Of a stretch of DNA of 64,000 bases, positions 18,285 to 26,506 are shown one piece after another. The stretch's first letter is position 1, and each line of letters starts with the position of its first letter. The DNA is from JBBDJB01 sp040880125 (GTDB taxonomy: Bacteria; Planctomycetota; Planctomycetia; Pirellulales; JBBDJB01), in contig JBBDJB010000013.1 in assembly GCA_040880125.1 (NCBI GenBank), positions 105,814 to 169,813 on the forward strand. Direction: 5' to 3'. The notes below the pieces were generated by a model. It worked only from the letters and a program-made list of their open reading frames with translations. It did not search any database and was not told the origin of the DNA. The position numbers were made by a program, and so were the translations under genes.

Positions 18285-19262
18285 ATGAAAGCGAACCCCA
18301 TTGCGATGTTAGCAGCCGCGATTGTCGGCTTGTGCTGGTGCACGTCGGTGGCATCAGCGGAAACCCTTTCTACATTCGAGCCGGCGGGCTTCGTGCCCGG
18401 CGAGACGGTTCATAACCACCAGGAAGATGGGACGGAGGCGGTGCCCCCGATCTCCAATATCAACCTGTCACCCAAGGCGTGGTTCATTCCCAATGCATCG
18501 TCCGGCGCCGATGAAGAGATCGTGGACCTGAGCGGCAGTGCGAATCCCGCGGACGTTGCGCACGGAAAGGTCTGGCGGCTGTCCCAGGGCGGCGAGTTGG
18601 GGACACTCGGCGGAGCGCCGCAGTCGCCCCACATGGACTTCGTCGCCGGGGAGACCGGCGCGCTAAACGATGCTGGACGTGGCAGCGTCACCACCAACGT
18701 TTTCCACGGAAGCTTCGACTTCCGCTCCGCCACGGGAGCACCCCAGGACGACCTGGCCATCAGCGTGACGGGCGCCTCGTTCGATCAGCGGCACGCGTTC
18801 GTCCGCATCCTCGACGACGGCGTTAACGGCTTTGACCTGACGTTCTTCGACACCGTCGGCAACAGCTTCAACAGTGAAACCTTCGACCTCGACCTGTCGT
18901 ACGACGACTGGCATACGATCAACATTGAAACCACCTTCAACGACGGCCTCGCTTCGGGAGCATTCGGTGGCAATGACGCCGTGGGCAACGATCTCGTCCG
19001 CATCTTCGTCAACGACATGCTTATTCATACCGGCACGTCCTGGGAGAGCTTCTACGCGTCCGCGCAGGATCATGCTGAGAGCATCGACACGCTGCAATTC
19101 TCAGGAGCGCAACTCCCCGGGCAGCAGGGCGGCGGCCTGTACTTCGACAACGTGTCGGTCACCAATGTTCCGGTGCCCGAGCCATCGACCATCGCGCTGG
19201 CAGGCCTGGGCCTGGTAAGTCTGGGTTTCTTGGCATGGCGGCGGCGCAGCCAGCGGGCGTGA
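18285..19262 (+). CDS. PEP-CTERM sorting-domain protein (LamG-like body)
   Basis: A 325-residue exported protein. The ATG at 18285 begins a signal peptide (MKANPIAMLAAAIVGLCWC) that ends near ASA|ET; a longer frame from 18192 has no sensible N-terminus. The body is Asp-rich and beta-patterned, with a stretch like a concanavalin/LamG sandwich (HAFVRILDDGVNGFDLTFF, WHTINIETTF, GGGLYFDNVSV). The tail is a textbook PEP-CTERM signal: VPEPSTIALAGLGLVSLG followed by a helix and WRRRSQRA. Exosortase should cleave at the PEP motif and release or anchor the protein at the envelope; no exosortase gene is in the window. A second PEP-CTERM gene follows 138 bp later. Confidence 0.92.
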   Translation: MKANPIAMLAAAIVGLCWCTSVASAETLSTFEPAGFVPGETVHNHQEDGTEAVPPISNINLSPKAWFIPNASSGADEEIVDLSGSANPADVAHGKVWRLSQGGELGTLGGAPQSPHMDFVAGETGALNDAGRGSVTTNVFHGSFDFRSATGAPQDDLAISVTGASFDQRHAFVRILDDGVNGFDLTFFDTVGNSFNSETFDLDLSYDDWHTINIETTFNDGLASGAFGGNDAVGNDLVRIFVNDMLIHTGTSWESFYASAQDHAESIDTLQFSGAQLPGQQGGGLYFDNVSVTNVPVPEPSTIALAGLGLVSLGFLAWRRRSQRA

Positions 19263-19400
19263 CCGCGCGGATGATTGCCTCGGTCGGCGGGCGTCGACCG
19301 AGGCCGGCCAAGGAAGGTCATCGACTTAACGACTACGGAAGCGATTTACTTCAATCTCGAAGGCCGCGGCAGGCCTCCCGTTCTAGAAAGGAAAAGTCTA

Positions 19401-20156
19401 ATGAAATGTACTGCCTTCACGGTTCTCTCCCTGTCCCTCCTACTGGCCTGGGCTACCACCGCCCGTGCCGAGACGCTCGATGTCTACGACATAATCGACG
19501 GTGACATGATCGTCGGCGACGGGATTCCCATCGACAACTTCACACAAGACCACGAAGACCCCAACACTCAATCCGTTTCCGTGGCCTTGAAGGCCCGCGA
19601 CCGCGACACCGGACAAGCCAACTTGGTGGTCGGCAACCGGTACTTCGTCGATCCGGGTTATTCCAGCTCCAGTGCCACCAGCCCGAACTTCAGTTTCGAC
19701 TTCCAGTTCGATCCCGGCACCGACGCCACCACTGACTTTTTCTTGCAATTGAGCGTCGACTTCGATCCCGCCTTCGGAGTGGCCGACTTTGCCGTAATCG
19801 GCGACGTTATTAGTGGCGGTTGGGACGACTCCGACGGCTATTTCACCACCAACACCCCCAACACCTGGAACGACGAGAGCGTACCGTATGTCGTCAGCAA
19901 TTCCTTGCATCTGGACTTCGGCTTTTGGTCGTCAATAAACGCCAACGCCGCGAACTACGACGCCAATGCACCCGGCGAGTATGAACTGCGGCTGGAAGCC
20001 TTTGATGCTGCCGGTGGGAATCTGCTGGCCAGCACGACCGCCTATGCCCAAGTGGTGCCGGAACCGTCCAGCATCGCACTGGCCGGCATGGGCCTCGCCA
20101 GCGTCGGGTTCTTCATGTGGCGTCGCCGCCGCCAAAAGCAGACAGCGGGCCTGTAA
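19401..20156 (+). CDS. PEP-CTERM sorting-domain protein
   Basis: A 251-residue exported protein; the ATG at 19401 follows AAAGGAAAAG. The signal peptide reads MKCTAFTVLSLSLLLAWATT and should be cut near ARA|ET. The body is Asp- and Thr-rich with beta patterning and a run of Asp-containing strands (FDFQFDPGTDATTDFFLQL); no enzymatic motif is seen. The C-terminal sorting signal is VPEPSSIALAGMGLASVG plus hydrophobic helix and WRRRRQKQ. It is not an obvious duplicate of the preceding PEP-CTERM gene outside the sorting tail, so the two probably have different roles in the same envelope or matrix layer. A strong intrinsic terminator follows 44 bp after the stop. Confidence 0.9.
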   Translation: MKCTAFTVLSLSLLLAWATTARAETLDVYDIIDGDMIVGDGIPIDNFTQDHEDPNTQSVSVALKARDRDTGQANLVVGNRYFVDPGYSSSSATSPNFSFDFQFDPGTDATTDFFLQLSVDFDPAFGVADFAVIGDVISGGWDDSDGYFTTNTPNTWNDESVPYVVSNSLHLDFGFWSSINANAANYDANAPGEYELRLEAFDAAGGNLLASTTAYAQVVPEPSSIALAGMGLASVGFFMWRRRRQKQTAGL

Positions 20157-20199
20157 CCGCATCGGCGGACTTCTTCCTGATCGTTTTCTCCTCCGAAAG

Positions 20200-20228
20200 G
20201 GGAGGCAGACAATTCTGCCTCCCTTTTT
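20200..20228 (+). terminator. Rho-independent terminator after the PEP-CTERM genes
   Basis: A perfect 10-bp stem (GGGAGGCAGA with TCTGCCTCCC), CAAT loop, and TTTTT directly after. It is the clearest intrinsic terminator in the window. Confidence 0.9.
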
Positions 20229-20272
20229 CATGCGCGCTATTAACGAAGTCAGCACTCTCAAAACCGCCACGC

Positions 20273-21139
20273 TCACAGCGAGTCCGCCGAGTCCGTCCAT
20301 TCTTTTCGCGAACCCTCGATCCGCACCGGGCCGGCGATCTGCCGGCCGTCGCGCAAAACCAGGTATGCATCCGCCCCGGGGGTGCTATCCCAGGCGAGTG
20401 CCGCGCGGCCGCCGGCCGTCACGGGTTGCGAAGCTAGCGAACGTTCGCCTTGCGGGCCGACCGCCACCAGCGCGTAACGGTGCTGGCCCGCGCCGTCGTC
20501 GCGCACCACCATCGGCGGCTCTGGTGTCGGCAGCGGATGTTGGACGAGCGTTCCGCCCCACAACTCAAGCACGTCACTTGGATAGGGGAGTCCTCCGCCG
20601 CCATAGCCGCCACCACCCAGCGACATCTTCCCCTGGCCGATGGTGGCGTCGGTCAGCGGCTCGGGGTGATGCGGCCGGAAGGTTTGAAACCGCAGTCGGC
20701 CTGGGTGATTACTGCCAGACCACGTCTCGGCGGCCGTTTCGCTGAACTCGAGCCCCTCGCCCTGGACGATGGCCATCTGCCGCCACGCGCCGTCGATCCA
20801 GCAATTCCACGAGATATGGCCGGGCGCCCGATGAATCTCACCATTGGTGTTAATGCTGTGAAAGCGCGAATCGAACGGATCGTCGACTTCGCATTGGATG
20901 AGTCGCCCGCGGACCCACAGTCCGGAGCGCCCGGCTCCTCCGCCGCGCGCGTAGATGCCGCGCGGGATCATATGCTCCTGATAGCCCTGCTCCCATGCAC
21001 TGCCCGTGTCGGAGACGATCAGTTCCTCGCGGACAACCAGCCGCCGCACTTCGAGCTGATCGATCCGCTGCGGCCCGACCTGTACGACGCCCGCCGCGGT
21101 GGCCGCGGAGAGCACCGCCGTAATGACATGGCTTTTCAT
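20273..21139 (-). CDS. Secreted hypothetical protein, 288 residues
   Basis: I know of no assigned function. The ATG at 21139 starts MKSHVITAVLSAATAAGVV, a short hydrophobic signal-like segment, then LEVRRLVVREELIVSDTG and WEQGYQEHMIPRGIYARGGG, a pattern I associate with planctomycete hypothetical proteins. Later segments include GLWVRGRLIQCEVDDPFDSR and a Gly-rich patch, GGGGYGGGG, followed by fibronectin-like strands (YALVAVGPQGERSLAS, AYLVLRDGRQI) at the C-terminus. I infer a surface or periplasmic protein. It converges on the PEP-CTERM pair and is separated from them by their terminator; a longer frame from 21217 is not preferred. Confidence 0.7.
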   Translation of the reverse strand: MKSHVITAVLSAATAAGVVQVGPQRIDQLEVRRLVVREELIVSDTGSAWEQGYQEHMIPRGIYARGGGAGRSGLWVRGRLIQCEVDDPFDSRFHSINTNGEIHRAPGHISWNCWIDGAWRQMAIVQGEGLEFSETAAETWSGSNHPGRLRFQTFRPHHPEPLTDATIGQGKMSLGGGGYGGGGLPYPSDVLELWGGTLVQHPLPTPEPPMVVRDDGAGQHRYALVAVGPQGERSLASQPVTAGGRAALAWDSTPGADAYLVLRDGRQIAGPVRIEGSRKEWTDSADSL

Positions 21140-21331
21140 GATGGTACCGTTGGTAGTAAATGAGTGGATTGAACATTCTTCCCGGGCCGTGGCGCAGCCC
21201 GATTTGTGGCAGCGCACGAATGACAGTTATAATCGCAGTTCGGGTAAGTCGCAGCATCCCTGAGGCAAACCTACGGTTGAATAGCGGCATCCGCTTTCTT
21301 AAACCCGTTCGCTGTGGAGACTTCGAAAGTG

Positions 21332-21613
21332 ATGATTAAGAGCATCGACGTCCTCTCTCTGGGTAGGGTCCTGGGCTTGCTGTATGCGGGATTGGGCGTC
21401 CTCATAGGGGGCTTTTTCTCACTGATCACCATGGCAGGTGCGGTCGCTGGCGGAGGACAAGAGGGCCTGATCGCTGCATTCTTTGGGGTGGGCGCAATCA
21501 TCTTTTTTCCAGTCTTCTATGGCGTAATGGGTTTCGTCGGTGGAGTTATTACCGCCGCCTTGTATAACTTCATTGCCTCGGTGGCCGGTGGAATCGAGCT
21601 TGAGTTGCAGTGA
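21332..21613 (+). CDS. Small integral membrane protein, 93 residues
   Basis: The product is almost entirely hydrophobic: VLGLLYAGLGVLIGGFFSLI, then a Gly/Ala-rich loop, then a second long segment AFFGVGAIIFFPVFYGVMGF continuing into GGVITAALYNFIA. It ends in GGIELELQ. The shape, two to three membrane helices with Gly zippers, matches short planctomycete membrane proteins of unknown function. Either the ATG at 21332 or the in-frame GTG at 21314 could be the start; GGAG at 21315-21318 is far from 21332. The DUF6159-like membrane gene follows 133 bp downstream. Confidence 0.65.
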   Translation: MIKSIDVLSLGRVLGLLYAGLGVLIGGFFSLITMAGAVAGGGQEGLIAAFFGVGAIIFFPVFYGVMGFVGGVITAALYNFIASVAGGIELELQ

Positions 21614-21746
21614 TGTGGCGGGGGCATCCCAAAGCACGCCCGATGCGTCACGTTCAAGAATTACGATCGTCCGGCGAATAACGCATGTCTCGCGCTCTAG
21701 GGCGGCGAGGGGGAAAAAGAATTCAAATCCGAAGGGAGCAGCGGCC

Positions 21747-22595
21747 ATGTTCGAGCGAATTGCCAACGGTTGGGAACTTACCAAGCAAAGCTTTCATGTC
21801 CTGCGGATGGACAAGGAGCTGCTGATCTTCCCCCTGCTCAGCGGGATTGCCTGCTTGATGGTGCTGGCGAGCTTCGCGGTGCCGCTGTGGGCGACCGGCT
21901 ATATGGAGGAGTTGCTGGGCCAAGAGCAAGTCCGGGCCAGGCCGCTGGACTACGTCCTGCTGTTCGCTTTCTATCTGGTCAATTACTTCGTGATCGTATT
22001 CTTCAACTCCGCGCTGGTCGCTTGTGCCGTGATCCGCTTCCACGGAGACGACCCGACGCTGAAGGATGGGTTGGGCGCCGCCATGGACCGGCTACCGCAA
22101 ATCTTCGGTTGGGCGCTGGTGGCCGCCAGCGTCGGCATGATTCTGAAAATGATCGAGTCGAGATCGGAAAAAGTCGGCGCGGTGGTCGCGTCGCTGCTCG
22201 GCATGGGCTGGTCGATCGTCACCTTTTTCGTAGTGCCGGTCATCGTCATCGAAAAGGCCGGGCCGATAACCGCCGTGAAGCGCTCAACGGCGATCCTGCG
22301 CAAGGCCTGGGGCGAATCGCTGACGGCCAATTTCGGCTCCGGCGCGATTGGCTTTCTGCTCCACATCCCGGCGTTCATGCTGATCATCGCCGGAGTCTTC
22401 GTCGCTGGAGCGGTCAACGCGGTCCTGGGCGGGGTATTGATCGGCGCCGGCGTGCTGGCCATGCTCCTCATCTGGCTGGTGATGTCCGCAATTAACGCCA
22501 TCGTGCTGGCGGCGCTCTATCTCTACGCGGCGACGGACAAAGTGCCCGACGCGTTCGACAAGTCGCGGCTGACCGGTGCGTTTGCGCAGCGGTAG
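21747..22595 (+). CDS. DUF6159-like multi-pass membrane protein
   Basis: A 282-residue integral membrane protein. The ATG at 21747 (GGGAGCAGCGGCC upstream) begins MFERIANGWELTKQSFHVL, a cytoplasmic segment typical of the DUF6159 family, followed by FPLLSGIACLMVLASFAVPL and four to five further membrane helices. A conserved-looking central part, RFHGDDPTLKDGLGAAM, precedes helix three. GPITAVKRSTAILRKAWGE is a cytoplasmic loop between helices. Function is unknown for the family as far as I know. The larger frame from 21540 is a run-on upstream of the true start. It converges on the glycosyltransferase gene, with 51 bp between stops. Confidence 0.8.
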   Translation: MFERIANGWELTKQSFHVLRMDKELLIFPLLSGIACLMVLASFAVPLWATGYMEELLGQEQVRARPLDYVLLFAFYLVNYFVIVFFNSALVACAVIRFHGDDPTLKDGLGAAMDRLPQIFGWALVAASVGMILKMIESRSEKVGAVVASLLGMGWSIVTFFVVPVIVIEKAGPITAVKRSTAILRKAWGESLTANFGSGAIGFLLHIPAFMLIIAGVFVAGAVNAVLGGVLIGAGVLAMLLIWLVMSAINAIVLAALYLYAATDKVPDAFDKSRLTGAFAQR

Positions 22596-22646
22596 CTTCC
22601 GCACGTAGGCCGCGGCTTCGCAGTTCCGCACCTTCTGTCGGCCAAC

Positions 22647-23687
22647 TTATCGAACGCTATGAAACGACTGGGCCGGTCTCAGCATCGCTTTGGGGCGCGG
22701 CACCTTATATTCGATGATCTGGCTGCGGCGGCCGACCGCGCGGAGGCAGAAAAACTTGAGCTGGCCGAGTAGCTGCGGAAATTTTCCCAGCATGATGAAC
22801 GACGTGTAAAGCAGCGCGTCGCTAGCGGGCCAATTGCGCCGCCGGGCATATCGGCTGATGCGCCACGCGAGCACCACGTAGCCCAGCAACAGCAGCAGGC
22901 TCCAGCCGCCCGTCGGCCAAGCCAGCGCCAATGCACCCAGCGGAACGGCCGCCGCCCAGAACCAGATACTCAGTGACTCCCGTACGCAATGCCGCTCGGG
23001 CTTTCCGCCGTGCATCCAGGCGCCTTCAGCATAGGCGTATCCCGACCGCACTACCCGTCGCCACCACTGGCCGAAGCGGTGCATGTCGGCGTCGTGCCAC
23101 GTCATGGCCGCGTCGACGCGGTACACCTTCCAGCCCGCGGCTCGCAGTCGGACGCACATCTCGGGCTCTTCGCCGGCGATTACCGTAGGATCGAAGCCGC
23201 CCACGGCGCGAAATGCCTCGACCCGCATCATGGCATTCCCGCCACAGGACTTCACGACTCCCGGCGGTGTATCCCACTCCAGGTCGCACAGCCGATTGTA
23301 AATCGTTCGGTCGGGGTAGTGTTCGCGGCAGCGTCCCGCGGCGATTGCCGTTGTAGCGCGGGCGTCGAGAAGCTCCTGTGCGTGCGGCATCCAGCCCGGC
23401 GCGATCTCCGAGTCGCCGTCGACGAATTGCACGTAGTCAACGGAAGGGGCGATCTCCAACAGGCGCTGAAAGCCGGCATTGCGGGCCCGCGCGGCGCTGA
23501 ACGGCACAGACATGTCCAACGCGACGACGTGTGCGCCCACCGATTGGGCGAACGCGACGCTATCGTCGCTGGACGCCGAGTCGACGTACACCACGACCGC
23601 CGCGCAGGACCCGGCCGATGCGAGACATCGGCGAAGCCGCGGCCCTTCATTGCGACCGATTGCCACGACTCCGATTCGGCTACTCAT
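22647..23687 (-). CDS. Family 2 glycosyltransferase, membrane-anchored
   Basis: A 346-residue GT2 enzyme. The ATG at 23687 follows AAAGGA at 9-nt spacing; an in-frame TTG at 23696 is less likely. Motifs in order: GVVAIGRNEGPRLRRCL (nucleotide-sugar binding), VVVYVDSASSDDSVAFA, ARNAGF, and the DxD-type FVDGDSEI for metal-diphosphate binding near residue 95, followed by GGFDPTVIAGEEPEMCVRLR with the EDxE-like acceptor region. The C-terminal third has two or three membrane segments (WFWAAAVPLGALALAWP, LLLLLGYVVLA). Such enzymes add sugars to lipid-linked or exported polysaccharide. The Wzz/BY-kinase-like gene lies 75 bp upstream on the same strand, so the pair probably forms an exopolysaccharide operon. 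Confidence 0.88.
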   Translation of the reverse strand: MSSRIGVVAIGRNEGPRLRRCLASAGSCAAVVVYVDSASSDDSVAFAQSVGAHVVALDMSVPFSAARARNAGFQRLLEIAPSVDYVQFVDGDSEIAPGWMPHAQELLDARATTAIAAGRCREHYPDRTIYNRLCDLEWDTPPGVVKSCGGNAMMRVEAFRAVGGFDPTVIAGEEPEMCVRLRAAGWKVYRVDAAMTWHDADMHRFGQWWRRVVRSGYAYAEGAWMHGGKPERHCVRESLSIWFWAAAVPLGALALAWPTGGWSLLLLLGYVVLAWRISRYARRRNWPASDALLYTSFIMLGKFPQLLGQLKFFCLRAVGRRSQIIEYKVPRPKAMLRPAQSFHSVR

Positions 23688-23762
23688 GTTGGTCAATCCT
23701 TTGAAGCACGGGCAATGGAAAGGGGGCGCGGTAAACCAGTCGAGAGAGAGGATCGCGGTCGA

Positions 23763-26084
23763 CTATTCCACGAAGCCCAGGATGGGCACGTTCACGTCGA
23801 TCAGGTCTCGTATAACCTGTTCGCCGCGAGCGTTGGCGGAGCGCGAGCCCTCGGTGTCGAACACAACGCCTTCGGTCCGAGCGGCCAGCATGGCGAGGTC
23901 GACCGGATCGGCCGTGGTCGGCCCTGCGACCAGGATCATCGTGTAGCGACTCCGCAATCGGTCGAGAAGGTCCGCGAACCGGCGCGTCCCGAGTCCCTCC
24001 TTCGGCATCGACACCGAGCCGCTGCCGATGCAGTCAACGCTGGCAACGCGGGTGCGATGGATCAGCGCATCGAGGTCACAGGCGTCGTCAACGACATAGT
24101 CTGCGACGCCCTGTTCGGGACCTGTTTGTGCTTGTGCCAGGGGTACTTCCATTTCGGCCACGCTCACCGAATTGACAGCCTCCTTCGCGGCGATCCTCCC
24201 GCGGGAAATCTCCGAGAGGACATGCCCGTTGCTTTCGAGTGGCTCAGGCACCTCTTCGATCAGCATCTCCAGTTCGCGCCGATTCTGCTCGGTGGTGCCG
24301 ATATCCATCAGCAGCACGCGTTCGCCCCGTTGGGCAAAGCAGCTTGCCGAGCTGGCGATCAGCGAAATGCCGACCGGACGGTCGCTCAAACTGGAAAACA
24401 GCAGCACCGAACCCGGCTTGTGCATCGCCTGTTGAATGCGAAGCGCAAGCAACCGGGGAAACTCGCGGCTCAGCGTCGACCGCACCGCGAGCGGCGATCG
24501 GCGTCTCGTGTCGCGCTTGGCCAGCACCGGGAGCCCCAATCGCCGAGCGGCTCCTTCCGCCGGGCGCTCCCGAGTCCGGTACAATTCGGCAGCAAACAGC
24601 GGCAGGCTCAATGCCATCCCCACCAGCAAGAACGTGGCAAACATCAGCTTCACCCCATTGCTGCGGAATGGCTGCAGCGCCAACCCGGCCGGCTGCACGA
24701 TGCTGAACTCGTGCATGTTGGAATGCTGCAACTGCCCGAAGGTGGCCAGCAGCGTCTCCACCCGCTGGCGCTCGTTGGTAGCGATATCGGCTTCGACCTT
24801 TAGCTCTTCGGCCCGTTGGCGGATGCCGCTCACCCGGTCGATCTCTTGTTGCTTTGCGGCGATCGCTTCGGTGAAGTGCTCGATCTCACCCTCGCTGGCA
24901 ATCCGCTCCAGTTCGATCTCCGCGACACTTCGCCCTAGCATGGAGGTGGCGGCGGAGCTCAGTGCCTGCTCCCGCAGGATGTCCGGCATGCGGCGATCGA
25001 TCGCGTGGAGTTGATTGTTCAATCCTTGAATTTGGTCGCTGTGCTGCGCCTCCAGGATTTCCAATTCTGTGCGGAATTGCTCGAAGTCCGCGTCGCTGAT
25101 GTACTGCCTCTCGCGCAGCCGCTTCGCTCGCTCGAACTGGGTTCGGGCAAGCTCTAACCGAACTGCGTCCTCTTGGCGGTCCTGCTCGCGATAAATCTTT
25201 TCCTGCAGGTAGGACCTTCGCTGCAAATCGAGCGCGGTCTGCATGCGGCGCGACTGGCTTTCTCTGGCCCCGGCCGCTGCCGTACTGCCGCGTTCGCCGC
25301 GGAGTGCCGCCGGACCGGGTGCCGTCTGCGGCACTTCCCCCTGCATGCGGTCCAACTGCTCGAGCTGGGCGATGCTGTTGTCGCGCCGGACCTGGGACAA
25401 CTCCAACGACAGTTGCAGTGACGAGAACTCATCGCGCAGGCGGTCCAGATCGCGCTGGACGTCGATAATGCCGTGCTCACGACTGAATTCGAGCAGCCTC
25501 GTATTCGCGTCCGCCAGCGTACGGCGGCTCCTCTGCAGGTTTTCTCGAAATTCCGCCAGGTGCTCCTTGATCGCCATGCTTCGCGTTCGAGCGGCGCGTT
25601 CGGTAAACAGCTCCAACAGCCGCTCGAGCATTGCCTGTCCTTGAACCGCGTTCGGCCATACCAGCGTCACCTCCATTGTGCTGGTGCTCATCGGCGTGTG
25701 CGTCTGAATCGACCGGGCAAGTTCCCGCGGCGACGCCTCCAGCGCGAATTCCTCCCACAACTGGTCGATCGTCTCGCGGGCGGTGACCAGCGTCGCCATC
25801 GTTTGCAGGTCGGGGGGAACGTAGTGCGGCGCGCCTGCCGTGCTGGGGTTGTACAGCAGCCGGCTGCTGAATCGCCACGAATTGGTGGCGTAGTTATCAC
25901 CGACGTAGTAGGCGACCGCGGCACTGATCGCGCCGCACACCAGCAACAGTAACCATCGCCGGCGAAACATCCCCAACAGCGAAAGCCCCGGCGGATGTGC
26001 TTCTTGGACGGGGCCGCCTTGCGACATCCCATACGCGGACGTATCGAGAGGTGCACTGTGGTTGAGCTGGCGAAATTGTGGCAT
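23763..26084 (-). CDS. Wzz-type chain-length protein fused to a degenerate BY-kinase domain
   Basis: A 773-residue inner-membrane protein. A membrane helix (RWLLLLVCGAISAAVAYYV) lies near residues 42-60, a long coiled-coil periplasmic part covers about 140-460 with many LExxRxxL heptads, and a second helix (FATFLLVGMALSLPLFAAEL) lies near residue 490, the Wzz/GumC plan. The C-terminal 230 residues align with a bacterial tyrosine-kinase domain: SVLLFSSLSDRPVGISL is where a Walker A with GK(S/T) is expected, RVLLMDIGTT replaces the LLID-D Walker A' motif, and YTMILVAGPT replaces Walker B with its Asp. No Tyr-rich tail is present. It probably controls polysaccharide length or assembly without kinase activity. 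An ATG at residue 20 is an alternative start. Confidence 0.82.
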   Translation of the reverse strand: MPQFRQLNHSAPLDTSAYGMSQGGPVQEAHPPGLSLLGMFRRRWLLLLVCGAISAAVAYYVGDNYATNSWRFSSRLLYNPSTAGAPHYVPPDLQTMATLVTARETIDQLWEEFALEASPRELARSIQTHTPMSTSTMEVTLVWPNAVQGQAMLERLLELFTERAARTRSMAIKEHLAEFRENLQRSRRTLADANTRLLEFSREHGIIDVQRDLDRLRDEFSSLQLSLELSQVRRDNSIAQLEQLDRMQGEVPQTAPGPAALRGERGSTAAAGARESQSRRMQTALDLQRRSYLQEKIYREQDRQEDAVRLELARTQFERAKRLRERQYISDADFEQFRTELEILEAQHSDQIQGLNNQLHAIDRRMPDILREQALSSAATSMLGRSVAEIELERIASEGEIEHFTEAIAAKQQEIDRVSGIRQRAEELKVEADIATNERQRVETLLATFGQLQHSNMHEFSIVQPAGLALQPFRSNGVKLMFATFLLVGMALSLPLFAAELYRTRERPAEGAARRLGLPVLAKRDTRRRSPLAVRSTLSREFPRLLALRIQQAMHKPGSVLLFSSLSDRPVGISLIASSASCFAQRGERVLLMDIGTTEQNRRELEMLIEEVPEPLESNGHVLSEISRGRIAAKEAVNSVSVAEMEVPLAQAQTGPEQGVADYVVDDACDLDALIHRTRVASVDCIGSGSVSMPKEGLGTRRFADLLDRLRSRYTMILVAGPTTADPVDLAMLAARTEGVVFDTEGSRSANARGEQVIRDLIDVNVPILGFVE

Positions 26085-26506
26085 AGCAATTACCGTGGCA
26101 CGGCCTCCGCGGCGGCCGGCGCCGGCGAGCTGCCGCGCACGACCGCAAAGTTAATTGGGGGCATCACCCAGTCGCTTGGAAATTGCTCGACTGTGCTTCG
26201 TCGAGCAGGGCAGGGGGCCGAACGAGTCGCACTTTGCGCGCCACGGCGTGGGGAAGGCGGTGTGGCTATCGCAGTGATAATTGTGCGTGACGCGGCGACG
26301 GTCGGTGGGCGTAAAGTCGCGGGAGAATCCGGTGACGAAATTCAACGATGCGATCGCTAGCAGATCCGCGCGTGCGCAACCTGTCGCACGGCGCGGCGAA
26401 TGTGACGCAGGCACTGAAGTTGGCAGGCGCGGTAGCATTCGCCGGGCGCGCGGGCGCTTCAAGATATAGGCCTGCGGCAAGGCCACAGCGGCAGGGCCCC
26501 ACCCGC
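26085..26506. other. Intergenic region between exopolysaccharide and NDH-2 genes
   Basis: 422 bp. A stem TGCTCGA/TCGAGCA with a 10-nt loop lies at 26184-26207. Small frames on both strands have no family features. Since both neighbours are on the minus strand, it should hold the promoter of the Wzz operon. Confidence 0.4.
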
